Shown here in pieces: positions 26,484-35,652 of a DNA stretch of 64,000 nt. This stretch comes from Psychromarinibacter halotolerans (GTDB lineage: Bacteria > Pseudomonadota > Alphaproteobacteria > Rhodobacterales > Rhodobacteraceae). Under the pieces are notes generated by a model. The model worked only from the letters and a program-made list of their open reading frames with translations, made no database searches and was not told the DNA's origin. Position numbers and translations under genes: made by a program. Where the stretch lies: contig NZ_JARGYD010000003.1 of assembly GCF_029168315.1 (NCBI RefSeq), positions 372,001 to 436,000 of the forward strand, written 5' to 3'. The first letter of the stretch is position 1. Every line of letters begins with the position of its first letter.

Positions 26484-26996
26484 ATGACCCGCATCCTTGC
26501 CGCCTGCGCCCTGCTTTTGCTGGCCGCCTGCGGCGGGACCGAGGTCACGACACGCGGCGGCACCACGGACCTGCGGCCGGATGCGAACGGTCTGGCGATC
26601 GCGGGCAATCCCCTGAGGATCGATTTCGGTCGGGCGCAGGACGGCGTGCTGACAGCTGTCACCCGGGTGTTGGGCGCACCCCCCGCGAACAGCATGACCA
26701 ACCCGGAATGCGGGGCCGGGCCGCTGCAGATCGTGCAGTACGACCGGATCACCCTGCTGTTCCAGACCGGCAACTTCGTCGGCTGGACAACCGACGACCC
26801 GCGCGTCGCGGCAGCGAACGGTCTGTCGGCCGGGGTCACGCGGGCGCAGCTGGAAAACGGCGGCTACGGCCCGTTCCAGCCCACCACGCTGGGCGTAGAG
26901 TTCGAGGCAGACGGGATCTACGGCCTGTTGCCCGACAACGATGCGGCCACTCCGATCGACACGCTGTGGGCCGGAACGACCTGTTTCTTCCGCTAG
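26484..26996 (+). CDS. Predicted lipoprotein, unknown function
   Basis: This 170-residue protein has a short lipoprotein signal peptide MTRILAACALLLLAACGG with the lipobox LAAC (Cys17), so it is probably anchored in the outer or inner membrane facing the periplasm. The mature part has no motif I recognise; it ends TLWAGTTCFFR and contains a second and third Cys that could form a disulfide. Its ATG directly follows the regA stop with no gap, suggesting translational coupling with the response regulator. Confidence 0.8.
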   Translation: MTRILAACALLLLAACGGTEVTTRGGTTDLRPDANGLAIAGNPLRIDFGRAQDGVLTAVTRVLGAPPANSMTNPECGAGPLQIVQYDRITLLFQTGNFVGWTTDDPRVAAANGLSAGVTRAQLENGGYGPFQPTTLGVEFEADGIYGLLPDNDAATPIDTLWAGTTCFFR

Positions 26997-27006
26997 GCGG
27001 ATCGGG

Positions 27007-28377
27007 TCAGTAGGAATACTCGCCGTAGATCTTCGACAGATCGCCAGCCCAGTCGCCGTTGTACCTGTCCAGCAGTTCGTCCGACGGGACCTTGCCATTC
27101 TCCATGCTGTCTTCCAGCGCGTGAAGGAAATGGCGTTCGTCCTGCACCATTCCGCCAAGGCCGGGGCGGGCCCGCGCCTTCAGGCCGCCGCGGGCAATGT
27201 CCACGACCTCGCGGGCAAGATCCTGCATCCGGCGGCCACCGACGACGGCATCCAGCCCCTGCTCGCCCGCACCGACCCGCCAGGCCTCGCGCGTTTCGGC
27301 GTCCCAGTCCTTGACCAGGTCCCATGCCGCGTCCAGCGCCGTCTGGTCATAGGTCAGTCCGACCCACAGCGCGGGCAGCGCGCACAGCCGCCGCCACGGG
27401 CCGCCGTCGGCGCCGCGCATCTCGATGAATTTCTTCACGCGGGCTTCGGGGAACAGGGTCGTCAGGTGATCGGCCCAGTCCGACAAGGTCGGCTTCTCGC
27501 CCGGCAAAGCCGGCAGTTCGCCCTTCAGGAAGTCGCGGAACGACATGCCCAGCGCGTCGATGTATTTTCCGTCGCGGTAGACAAAATACATCGGCACATC
27601 CAAGGCGTACTGCACCCAGCGTTCGAAACCGAAACCGTCCTCGAACACGAAGGGCACCATGCCGGTGCGCGCCGGATCCATGTTGCGCCAGACCCAGCTG
27701 CGATAGGATTTCATGCCGTTCGGCTTGCCCTCGAAGAAGGGCGAGTTCGCGAACAAAGCGGTGGCCACCGGCTGCAACGCGATGGCGACGCGCATCTTCT
27801 GGACCATGTCCGCCTCGGACCCGAAGTCGAGGTTGACCTGAACCGTACAGGTGCGGCGCATCATCGTGGTGCCGGTGGTGCCGACGGTGCTTTGGTAGGC
27901 ATCCATCAGCTTGTACCGCCCCTTCGGCATCAGCGGCATCTCGTCATGCGTCCATTCGGGCGCGGCGCCAAGGCCGATGAAGCCAACGCCGATCTCGTCC
28001 GCGATGGATTTGACCTCGCGCAGGTGCTCGTTCACCTCGTCGCAGGTCTGGTGAATCGTCTCAAGCGGTGCGCCCGACAGTTCCAGCGCGCCACCGGGCT
28101 CTAGGCTGACGTTGGCGCCGTCCTTGGTCAGGCCGATCAGCTTGCCGCCCTCGTTCACCTCGGCCCAGCCATAACGGTCGCGCAGACCTTCAAGGATGGC
28201 GCGGATCGACCGCTCGCCTTCATAGGGCAGCGGCTTGTGCGTGTCCTTGCAATAGCCGAATTTCTCGTGCTCGGTCCCGATCCGCCAGTCGGCCTTGGGC
28301 TTGCACCCGTCGGCGAGATACTCGGCCAGCTGTTCGTGACGTTCGATGGGGCCGCCGCCCGACTGGGGAATGGACAT
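27007..28377 (-). CDS. gshA: Glutamate-cysteine ligase, plant/alphaproteobacterial type
   Basis: This enzyme makes gamma-glutamylcysteine, the first step of glutathione synthesis. The 456-residue protein has the class motifs WRIGTEHEKFGY, SLEPGGALELSGAPLETIHQTC, GLGAAPEW, MMRRTCTVQVNLDF and MRGADGGPWRRLCALPALWVGL. It is the type shared by plants and alphaproteobacteria, unrelated to E. coli GshA. It converges with the lipoprotein gene about 10 bases away. The start at MSIPQSGGG is the only reasonable one. Confidence 0.95.
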   Translation of the reverse strand: MSIPQSGGGPIERHEQLAEYLADGCKPKADWRIGTEHEKFGYCKDTHKPLPYEGERSIRAILEGLRDRYGWAEVNEGGKLIGLTKDGANVSLEPGGALELSGAPLETIHQTCDEVNEHLREVKSIADEIGVGFIGLGAAPEWTHDEMPLMPKGRYKLMDAYQSTVGTTGTTMMRRTCTVQVNLDFGSEADMVQKMRVAIALQPVATALFANSPFFEGKPNGMKSYRSWVWRNMDPARTGMVPFVFEDGFGFERWVQYALDVPMYFVYRDGKYIDALGMSFRDFLKGELPALPGEKPTLSDWADHLTTLFPEARVKKFIEMRGADGGPWRRLCALPALWVGLTYDQTALDAAWDLVKDWDAETREAWRVGAGEQGLDAVVGGRRMQDLAREVVDIARGGLKARARPGLGGMVQDERHFLHALEDSMENGKVPSDELLDRYNGDWAGDLSKIYGEYSY

Positions 28378-28439
28378 GGGCGCGCGCCTTTGTCTTGCCT
28401 TCGATATGAAGGCAGACCTGCGGCGTTTTCAGCGCGAAG

Positions 28440-28955
28440 TCAATGCAGCCGCCGACGCCCCGCGTCCCATATGCGAACCCGCTCGGTCGGATTGCTGCGC
28501 AGTTGCGCCAGCATGTTCTCGGTGCGGATTCCGTCCAGTGCCGAGAAAACGTCGAACAGCATCTCTGCATTGCGCGCCTGTGTCGGGATCTCGACGGTCA
28601 GCCCGGTCGAGTCGGTCAAAGCCCAGACAGCATGGGGTTTCGCGGCCGGGTCAAGCTCGACCCGGACCAGCGAGTCGATCGACACCGATCCACCGTCGAG
28701 CGGCCCGTAATAGGTCACTTGCCGCTCGTCCACGGTCACGACGCCGGGCCCGTCGCTGCCCACACGGAAACGTGTGCGCTGGAAGCCCGCGAAGGTGATC
28801 AGCGCCCCGACAATGGCCAGCGAGGTTCCGATGGCCGCAAGCACGCCGCTTTCCGTCACCGCCCACAACATCCCGCAACAGGCGATGAAGACGCCCAGCA
28901 AGACCTCGCGCCAGCGCCAGAATTTCTGCTTCAGTTCGGGTCGGATGAACGACAT
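28440..28955 (-). CDS. Hypothetical membrane protein
   Basis: The 171-residue product has two adjacent hydrophobic segments (about residues 18-36 and 38-56) followed by a soluble C-terminal part of about 110 residues with PH-like beta strands (RVGSDGPGVVTVDERQVTYYG, SLVRVELDP). The layout resembles small membrane proteins with a bacterial PH-like domain, but no clear family motif is present. The ATG at 28955 is used; a GTG lies two codons earlier. It is upstream of gshA on the same strand with a 62-base gap. Confidence 0.7.
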   Translation of the reverse strand: MSFIRPELKQKFWRWREVLLGVFIACCGMLWAVTESGVLAAIGTSLAIVGALITFAGFQRTRFRVGSDGPGVVTVDERQVTYYGPLDGGSVSIDSLVRVELDPAAKPHAVWALTDSTGLTVEIPTQARNAEMLFDVFSALDGIRTENMLAQLRSNPTERVRIWDAGRRRLH

Positions 28956-29063
28956 GTCCACCTGTGGTCTACCAACGGCTGCGGCGGACGATACCCCGCA
29001 ATCCCGGCGTCAATTTGGCGAAATCGGTGGCCAAAGTCCATTCTGGCCGCAATTTCCCCGCGC

Positions 29064-29771
29064 CTACCAGTCGCCCAGCGCCTGCTGCCACAGGGTGATG
29101 GCTGCGACGGCGGCAGTGTCGGCGCGCAGGATGCGCGGGCCAAGGCTGATGATGTGCACGAAGGGCAAGGACGTCAGGCGGTCGCGCTCGCGCTGGGAAA
29201 ATCCGCCTTCGGGACCGATCAGGATCGCCCACTTGCCCACCCCGCCCGACAACGCCTGTTGCAACCCCACGGTCGCCTCGTCGCAGAACACCAGTTGCCG
29301 GTCCTCGGGCCAACCGTCCAGCACGGTGTCCAGCTTCGCAAGATCGGTGACCTCGGGCACATAGGTGCCGCCGCATTGTTCCGCCGCCTCGACCGCGTGG
29401 GCCTGAAGCCGGTCCTGCCGGATGCGTTCGGAATTGGTGTGATCGGTCTGGACCGGCATGATCCGCGCCGCCCCCATCTCTGCCGCCTTCTCGACGATGA
29501 AATCGGTGCGCTGCTTCTTGATCGGCGCGAACAACAGCCACAGGTCCGGCGGCATTTGCAGCGGCCGGGTCTGCTCGACCGCGGTCAGGATGCCGTCTTT
29601 CTTGTGCACCGCCGATACGGTGCAGCGGAACTCGCCATCTTGTCCGTTGAACACCAGAAGGTCGTCGCCTTCCTTCATCCGCATCACCCCGAACAGGTAA
29701 TGCGACTGATCACGAGACAGAGGGACCGGTTGTCCCGGGTGAAGCGGGTGATCTACATAGAGCCTGACCAT
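29064..29771 (-). CDS. rsmE: 16S rRNA (uracil-1498-N3)-methyltransferase
   Basis: RsmE methylates U1498 of 16S rRNA using S-adenosylmethionine. The start at 29771 gives 235 aa beginning MVRLYVDHPL. A PUA-like N-terminal domain (SHYLFGVMRMKEGDDLLVFNG) is followed by the SPOUT knot domain with IKKQRTDFIVEKAAEMGA, IGPEGGFSQRERD and LGPRILRADTAAVAAI, the cofactor-binding trefoil signature. It is divergent from ubiA with only 21 bases between the start codons, so the two promoters must overlap or lie inside the genes. Confidence 0.95.
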   Translation of the reverse strand: MVRLYVDHPLHPGQPVPLSRDQSHYLFGVMRMKEGDDLLVFNGQDGEFRCTVSAVHKKDGILTAVEQTRPLQMPPDLWLLFAPIKKQRTDFIVEKAAEMGAARIMPVQTDHTNSERIRQDRLQAHAVEAAEQCGGTYVPEVTDLAKLDTVLDGWPEDRQLVFCDEATVGLQQALSGGVGKWAILIGPEGGFSQRERDRLTSLPFVHIISLGPRILRADTAAVAAITLWQQALGDW

Positions 29772-29792
29772 GACCGCACAGATAGGCGAGCG

Positions 29793-30755
29793 ATGAGCGA
29801 AGCACCAGACACCACGACCGGCACCGTTGCGGACGCGGTGAAGGGAAACTGGGTCGACCGGCACGCCCCGGCGTGGACGCGGCCCTACCTGCGGCTGTCC
29901 CGGGCGGACCGTCCGATCGGAACGTGGCTGCTGCTGCTGCCATGCTGGTGGTCGGCACTGCTGGCCTCGCTGTGGCAGGGCGGGTTTTCATGGCACGCCG
30001 CGTGGGTGATGGCGGGCTGCGGCGTCGGCGCGGTGCTGATGCGCGGCGCGGGCTGTACGTGGAACGACATCACCGACCGAAACTTCGACGGCAAGGTCGC
30101 CCGGACGGCCTCCAGACCGATCCCGTCGGGACAGGTGAGCGTGAAGCAGGCCGTCGCTTGGATGGCGATCCAGTCGCTGATCGCCTTCGCAATCCTGCTG
30201 ACCTTCCCGGTCGAGGCGATCGCGCTTGGCATCGCGTCGCTGGCGCTGGTGTGCATCTACCCCTTCGCCAAACGCTTTACATGGTGGCCGCAGATCTTCC
30301 TTGGCCTTGCCTTCAACTGGGGCGCGGTGCTGGCATGGACCGCCGTCACCGGCGGCTTCCACTGGGCGCAGCTGCCGCTGTACCTGTGCGGCATCGCGTG
30401 GACGCTGTTCTACGACACGATCTACGCCCATCAGGACAAGGAAGACGACGCCCTGATCGGCGTGAAGTCCACCGCCCGCCTGTTCGGCGAACGCACCGCG
30501 ACCTACCTTCAGGCGTTCCTTGCCCTGACCGTCACGCTGTTTGCCTTCGCTGTCATCCTTGCCCTTGTCCCGGACGCGAACCTGCTGGCGCTGGTCATTG
30601 CCCTTGGCGGCCCGTGGGCGATGGGCTGGCACATGGCGTGGCAGCTGCGCAAGCTGGACATCGACGACGGCGACATCTGCCTGACGCTGTTCCGGTCCAA
30701 CCGCGACGCGGGGCTGATCCCTGCGCTGTTTCTCGCCGCCGCCTTGCTGGCATGA
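29793..30755 (+). CDS. ubiA: 4-hydroxybenzoate polyprenyltransferase
   Basis: UbiA attaches the polyprenyl tail to 4-hydroxybenzoate in ubiquinone synthesis in the inner membrane. The 320-residue protein has many transmembrane helices and both Asp-rich motifs that bind magnesium-diphosphate: NDITDRNFDGKVARTASRPI and YDTIYAHQDKEDD. The start at 29793 (MSEAPDTTTG) has GGCGAG in front; a long open frame extends upstream but overlaps rsmE on the other strand. The next gene follows after 66 bases. Confidence 0.95.
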   Translation: MSEAPDTTTGTVADAVKGNWVDRHAPAWTRPYLRLSRADRPIGTWLLLLPCWWSALLASLWQGGFSWHAAWVMAGCGVGAVLMRGAGCTWNDITDRNFDGKVARTASRPIPSGQVSVKQAVAWMAIQSLIAFAILLTFPVEAIALGIASLALVCIYPFAKRFTWWPQIFLGLAFNWGAVLAWTAVTGGFHWAQLPLYLCGIAWTLFYDTIYAHQDKEDDALIGVKSTARLFGERTATYLQAFLALTVTLFAFAVILALVPDANLLALVIALGGPWAMGWHMAWQLRKLDIDDGDICLTLFRSNRDAGLIPALFLAAALLA

Positions 30756-30821
30756 TTGCAGCTTTTTGCCGATCCGCCTATTAGACCCGGCAGACCAACG
30801 GAACGGACACCCGAACAGTCC

Positions 30822-32921
30822 ATGCGCCAATCCTCTTTGATTGCCACCATCGCCGCCTTCGCGATTGCCGCCACCGGCGCCGTCAGCGCGGCGGCCCTAA
30901 TGGTGGGCCGCATCGAACGCACGTCACAACGCGAGATCGACACCCTGTTCCTCGAAGGCGGGCTGGACTGGGCGTCCGTCTCGGTCGACGGCCTTCAGGT
31001 ACGACTCAGCGGTACCGCCCCGGATGAAGCGACGCGGTTTCAGGCCCTGTCGCTGGCCGGGAACGTGGTCGACGCCACCCGCGTGATCGACGGGATGGAG
31101 GTGACGTCCCCCGACCCGATCCAACCGCCCGAATTCTCGATCGAGATCCTGCGCAACGCGGACGGCGTGTCGCTGATCGGTCTGGTGCCCGACGCGATGG
31201 ACCGCGAAGCCGTGTCCGACCTGCTGCAGGAAATCGCCGGTCGGGCACAGGTGACGGACCTGCTGGAAAGCGCCGATTACCCGGTGCCCGAAGGCTGGGG
31301 CCCGGCGATGACCTATTCGCTCGAGGCACTGGCCCGCCTGCCCCGCTCGAAAATTTCGGTGTCGCCCGGCTCGGTCGAGATCACCGCGATTTCCGACAGC
31401 GCCGACCAGCGGCGCGCCCTGCAAGAGGCGCTGCGGGCAGAGGTTCCGGACAGCGTGACGCTGACGTTGGACATCAGCGCACCGCGCCCGGTTATCACGC
31501 CGTTTACCCTGCGCTTCCTGATGGACGAGGATGGCGGGCGCTTCGACGCGTGCTCGGCCCACACCGAGGACGGGCGCGCCCGCATCCTTGCCGCCGCCGC
31601 GGCGGCTGGCCTGCAGGGCACGGCCACCTGCACCCTTGGGCTTGGCGTGCCGTCGCCGCGCTGGCCCGATGCGGTGACCGCCGGGATCGACGCCGTCGCG
31701 CGGCTGAACGGCGGGACGCTGTCGTTCTCGGACGCGGACGTCAGCCTGACCGCCCCCGTCGGCACCGACCAGACGACCTTCGACACCGTTGTCGGCGAAC
31801 TGGAAGCCGCCCTGCCCGAGGTGTTCAGCCTTGACGCGGTGCTGCCGACCCCGCCGGAAAACGACGGCGCTGGCAACGACGCGGGCGACGTCCGCCCCGA
31901 GTTCGTCGCCACCCTGTCGCCGGAAGGCCTGCTGCAACTGCGCGGTCGCGTGAACGACGCGCGGTTGCGCGAAGCGGTCGAAAGCTTTGCCCGCGCCCGG
32001 TTCTCGACCGCCGAGGTTCGGGGCACGATGCGCACCGCCGAGGATCTGCCGATGGGCTGGTCGGGGCGGGTGTTCTCGGGGCTGGAGGCCCTGTCGAACC
32101 TGACCAACGGCGCGCTTGTGGTGCAGCCCGAGAACATCACCGTGCGCGGCGACACCGACAACCCGGACGCCCGCGCCGAGATCGCCCGTATTCTGGGCGA
32201 CCAGCTGGGCGCGTCGGCCAACATCACGATCAATGTGACCTACCACGAGGTCGAGGAACCCGAGGAAACCCTGCCAACGCCCGAGGAATGCGTCGACGCC
32301 ATCAACGCGATCCTCGCCGCGCGCAAGATCACCTTCGCTCCCGGCTCTGCCGACATCGACAGCGCCGCACGGGTGTCCATCGACCGCATCGCCGAGGTGA
32401 TGGAAGACTGCACCGCCGTGCCGATGGAGATCGGTGGACACACCGACAGCCAAGGCCGCGAGGCGATGAACCTTGGCCTGTCGCAGCGCCGGGCCGAGGC
32501 CGTGCTGGAAGCCCTGATGGCCCGCCGCGTTCTGACCGCCAACCTGACCGCGCGCGGCTATGGCGAGGAACAGCCGATCGCCGACAACGGGTCGGAAGAA
32601 GGCCGCGAGGAAAACCGCCGTATCGAGTTCACGCTGCGCCTGCGCGAGGAAGATGTCGCCGAGGCCACGGAGGACGACGAGACCGCCGAAGCCGAGACTG
32701 ACGCGACGGACGAGTCGGCAGACGACGCAGCCGCGTCGGACGAGGCGGACGCAGAGGCAGACGCAGACGCTGCGGCACCGGAAGAAGACACGGATGCCGC
32801 GGCGGATGAGGCCGATGAAGAGGTCAGCGAAGATGACGCCCCGGACACCGAGACTTTGCCCGTTGATCCCGACATGCCCACCACGCCGCCGGTTAGACGG
32901 CCCGAGGACATAGCCGAGTAG
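30822..32921 (+). CDS. OmpA-type protein with duplicated N-terminal domains and long acidic tail
   Basis: The 699-residue protein begins with a signal anchor (SSLIATIAAFAIAATGAVSAAALMVG). The middle holds two related blocks, about residues 110-235 and 360-495, each with a GW...LEALSNL/ARLP pattern followed by a BON-like strand-helix unit. An OmpA C-terminal peptidoglycan-binding domain follows (about 510-620) with ITFAPGSADIDSAARV, GHTDSQGREAMNLGLSQRRA and ARGYGEEQPIADN. The last 80 residues are extremely Asp/Glu/Ala-rich and end in a Pro-rich segment. It probably links the envelope to peptidoglycan. A small coiled-coil gene follows after 11 bases. Confidence 0.85.
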   Translation: MRQSSLIATIAAFAIAATGAVSAAALMVGRIERTSQREIDTLFLEGGLDWASVSVDGLQVRLSGTAPDEATRFQALSLAGNVVDATRVIDGMEVTSPDPIQPPEFSIEILRNADGVSLIGLVPDAMDREAVSDLLQEIAGRAQVTDLLESADYPVPEGWGPAMTYSLEALARLPRSKISVSPGSVEITAISDSADQRRALQEALRAEVPDSVTLTLDISAPRPVITPFTLRFLMDEDGGRFDACSAHTEDGRARILAAAAAAGLQGTATCTLGLGVPSPRWPDAVTAGIDAVARLNGGTLSFSDADVSLTAPVGTDQTTFDTVVGELEAALPEVFSLDAVLPTPPENDGAGNDAGDVRPEFVATLSPEGLLQLRGRVNDARLREAVESFARARFSTAEVRGTMRTAEDLPMGWSGRVFSGLEALSNLTNGALVVQPENITVRGDTDNPDARAEIARILGDQLGASANITINVTYHEVEEPEETLPTPEECVDAINAILAARKITFAPGSADIDSAARVSIDRIAEVMEDCTAVPMEIGGHTDSQGREAMNLGLSQRRAEAVLEALMARRVLTANLTARGYGEEQPIADNGSEEGREENRRIEFTLRLREEDVAEATEDDETAEAETDATDESADDAAASDEADAEADADAAAPEEDTDAAADEADEEVSEDDAPDTETLPVDPDMPTTPPVRRPEDIAE

Positions 32922-32932
32922 GAAGACACCGA

Positions 32933-33262
32933 ATGAACCGCACCGAATTCATCGCCCTGACGGCCGTCATCCTGTTCGTCGCCTTCGTGCTGGGCTGGTT
33001 CGCCCACTGGCTGATCCACCGCTTCGTGCGGGTGAAAGGCTCGGAAATGGGCGAGCTGGACAAGCTGGCGCAGCAGTTGCACGAGGCCGAAGAACAGCGC
33101 GATCAGGCGGTTGCCTACTATCAGCAGCGCGAGCAGGACCTGACCAACACCTTGCACCAAACCGAGGCGGAACTGTCCGCCGCGATGGACGGGCTGCGCG
33201 ACGCCCGGACCGAGGCGGAAGAACTGCGCTCGCAGCTGGAAAAATCCGGCCAGTCAAGCTGA
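32933..33262 (+). CDS. Small membrane-anchored coiled-coil protein
   Basis: The 109-residue product has one N-terminal transmembrane helix (FIALTAVILFVAFVLGWFAHWLI) and then about 70 residues of strongly predicted coiled coil (LAQQLHEAEEQRDQAVAYYQ, then TEAELSAAMDGLRD). It is probably an inner-membrane protein with a cytoplasmic or periplasmic coil. It lies 11 bases after the OmpA-type gene, so the two may form an envelope-related operon. I recognise no named family. Confidence 0.75.
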   Translation: MNRTEFIALTAVILFVAFVLGWFAHWLIHRFVRVKGSEMGELDKLAQQLHEAEEQRDQAVAYYQQREQDLTNTLHQTEAELSAAMDGLRDARTEAEELRSQLEKSGQSS

Positions 33263-33263
33263 C

Positions 33264-33286
33264 CGTCCGGCGCCAAGAGCCGGACG
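33264..33286 (+). terminator. Hairpin after the coiled-coil gene
   Basis: An 8-bp inverted repeat CGTCCGGC/GCCGGACG with a 7-base loop starts right after the stop codon. It sits between two convergent genes; no T run follows. Confidence 0.5.
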
Positions 33287-33300
33287 ATCCCGGGCCGCGT

Positions 33301-34032
33301 TCAGCCGCGCCCGATGTAGGGCATCTCGCGTGCCATCACCGTCATGAACTGGACGTTGGCCTCTAGGTCGCGCGTCGCCATGAACCAGATCGCGTCCGTC
33401 ACGTTGCTGACGTCCATCGACGGGTCGGGCTTGGTCCCCGCCGCAATCGCACGTTCGTGCTGCGCGGCGACCATCGGGGTGCGGGCGTTGCCGATGTCGA
33501 TCTGACCGCAGCCGATGTCCAGATCGCGGCCATCGAGACTAAGCGCCTTGGTCATGCCGGTGATCGCGTGCTTGGTCGTCGTGTAGCACACCGAGTTCGG
33601 ACGCGGGACGTGGGCCGAAATCGACCCGTTGTTGATGATCCGTCCGCCGCGCGGGTCCTGCTTGCGCATCAGGCCGAAGGCCGCCCGCGCGCACAGGAAC
33701 ATCCCGTGCAGGTTCACGTTCACCACGTTGTTCCACACGTCCAGCGGCACATCGTCGATCAGCTCGGCCACGCCGAACATGCCGGCGTTGTTGAACAGGA
33801 CGTCCAGCCGCCCGGCCTTTTCCACGAAGGTCGCGAACGCCTTGTCGACGGCATCCGGGTCGCTGACGTCCGCCGGCAGCGGGATGATCAGGTCGTTCTT
33901 CGCGGCCATCTCCTCGAGCGGCTCGGCGCGGCGGGCAAGCGCGCCCACGGTCCAGCCCTGTTCGGCAAAATACTCTGCCGTTGCCTGTCCTATGCCCGAG
34001 CTTGCGCCGGTAATCAGGATCGTCCCTGTCAT
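33301..34032 (-). CDS. Short-chain dehydrogenase/reductase (SDR)
   Basis: The 243-residue protein is a classical SDR with the cofactor motif TGASSGIG (about residues 8-15), NNAG (about 87-90), catalytic Ser in GSISAH and the YTTTK catalytic Tyr/Lys pair. An Arg pair after the second strand (ALARRAEPLEE) suggests NADPH preference. The substrate is unknown. Its start codon overlaps the stop of the upstream helicase gene (ATGA), which implies coupled translation, an unusual partner for an SDR. Confidence 0.9.
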   Translation of the reverse strand: MTGTILITGASSGIGQATAEYFAEQGWTVGALARRAEPLEEMAAKNDLIIPLPADVSDPDAVDKAFATFVEKAGRLDVLFNNAGMFGVAELIDDVPLDVWNNVVNVNLHGMFLCARAAFGLMRKQDPRGGRIINNGSISAHVPRPNSVCYTTTKHAITGMTKALSLDGRDLDIGCGQIDIGNARTPMVAAQHERAIAAGTKPDPSMDVSNVTDAIWFMATRDLEANVQFMTVMAREMPYIGRG

Positions 34033-35558
34033 TCCTGTTCCTCCCTCTGCAGTTCAAGTGGCGCCGCCGGCGCCTTCAGATCGTCGGTCGTCAGCGGCCC
34101 GCTTGGGCGCGCCAGCCGATAGCGTGTCACCCAATACAGCCGTTCCTGCGCGCGGGTGATCGCGACATATGCCAGCCGCTTCCACAGCGGAATACCCGCC
34201 TCGACCCGTCCAGCCTGCGCGGCGGCCCAGAGGTCTGGTGCGAACACCTGCACGTCAGGCCACTGGCTGCCCTGCGCCTTGTGGATGGTCACGGCGGCCC
34301 CATGCAGGAACGCGGCCCCCATCGTGGCGGCGGACGGGATGAAGGGTTCTTCTTCGTTCGGCATCTCGATCTTGATGATCGAGGCGACGGACAACTGCGG
34401 GTCTTCGGCCCCCATGACGTGAAGATGCGCGAAACCGGGCTTGCGGCCGGGCCGCATGAACACGACCTGCGCGCCCTTGATCAGACCCCGCGCTTCAAGG
34501 TCGATGCGGCGCTTGCGGTGTTTCAGCGGTAATTCCAGCCCGTCGCAAATCAGCGGCTCGCCGGGCAAAAGTTCGTCTGGCCGCGCGCCATAGGCCGACC
34601 GGAACGCCGAAATCAGCCGCACGCGGGTCTTGTTGCGCCACACCAGCACCGGCGAACGGGCCATCAGGCTGGCGTCCACTCGGGGCGTCACCACCACCCG
34701 GTCGTCGCGGCGCGCGGCATCCTCGACCATGCGCTCGAACTGCTCGAACCCAAGGCTGTCGTCGGCGAGTGCATGGGCAAGGTCGAGGATCGGGTTGCCC
34801 TCGGCCTGCCGGTGGATGCGGCTTAGCTCCAGCCGCCGCTTGCCCTCGAACCGGTCGAACACCATCTCGCCCGACTGGCCCACGGGCGCCAGCTGCGCCG
34901 GGTCGCCGAACAGCAGCAGCGTCGGGAAGATCTCTTTCAGGTCGTCGTACAGCCGGTCGTCCAGCATCGAGGCCTCGTCGACGAAACCCACGTCCAGCGG
35001 GTCTTCGCGCCGCTTCCAGCCCCGGATGAAATCAGACCCGCGCAATCCCGCCGCCGCCAGCGCGCCGGGGATCGACTTGTTCGTCTCGTAGAACGCCCGC
35101 GCCCGGTCCAGCGCGATGTCGGTCAGCCCCTCGATCTCGGGACGGTCGCCATTGCCGGCCAGCCACTCGGCGATCTTCTCGTACTCGGGGTCGTAGACCG
35201 GAGTGTACAGGATGCGGTGGATCGTCGTCGCGGGCACGCCCCGGTTGCGAAGAACGCTGGCGGCCTTGTTCGTCGGCGCAAGGATCGCAAGCGTGCGCCG
35301 GTCCTTGCGGCGTTTGCCTTCCCAGTCGCCCGAGACGATCTCGACGCCCGCTTCCTGCAGCGCGTCGGTCAGCTGCGCCAGCAGCATGGTCTTGCCGGAG
35401 CCGGCCTTGCCGATCACGGCGGCGATGCTTTGGCGACCCTCGGCCATCGGCGACAGCGACCCGTCCACAAGATCGACGCCAGCGCCCCGAAGCATTTCGG
35501 TGACGCTGTCGAAGGCCTCGGCCTGATCATCGGAGAATTGTACTGCGGGCAGCGCCAT
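34029..35558 (-). CDS. RecD-like superfamily 1 DNA helicase
   Basis: The 509-residue protein has a Walker A motif AVIGKAGSGKT (about residues 47-57), Walker B VGFVDEASM, GDPAQLAPVGQSG (motif III), and C-terminal TIHKAQGSQWPDV and YVAITRAQERLYWV (motifs V-VI of the RecD/UvrD class). This is the ATP-dependent RecD2-like family often annotated as AAA or RecD-like helicase. No RecB or RecC is adjacent. It precedes the SDR gene with a 4-base overlap and follows luxI with a 94-base gap. Confidence 0.9.
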   Translation of the reverse strand: MALPAVQFSDDQAEAFDSVTEMLRGAGVDLVDGSLSPMAEGRQSIAAVIGKAGSGKTMLLAQLTDALQEAGVEIVSGDWEGKRRKDRRTLAILAPTNKAASVLRNRGVPATTIHRILYTPVYDPEYEKIAEWLAGNGDRPEIEGLTDIALDRARAFYETNKSIPGALAAAGLRGSDFIRGWKRREDPLDVGFVDEASMLDDRLYDDLKEIFPTLLLFGDPAQLAPVGQSGEMVFDRFEGKRRLELSRIHRQAEGNPILDLAHALADDSLGFEQFERMVEDAARRDDRVVVTPRVDASLMARSPVLVWRNKTRVRLISAFRSAYGARPDELLPGEPLICDGLELPLKHRKRRIDLEARGLIKGAQVVFMRPGRKPGFAHLHVMGAEDPQLSVASIIKIEMPNEEEPFIPSAATMGAAFLHGAAVTIHKAQGSQWPDVQVFAPDLWAAAQAGRVEAGIPLWKRLAYVAITRAQERLYWVTRYRLARPSGPLTTDDLKAPAAPLELQREEQE

Positions 35559-35652
35559 GCGCAGACCCTATGCCAACCGGCGGGGGGAGGGAATCGGATT
35601 TCACCGCATGAAGATGAAAGATCCCCCCGCCCCAAGCGGCCATCAAGCCGGC

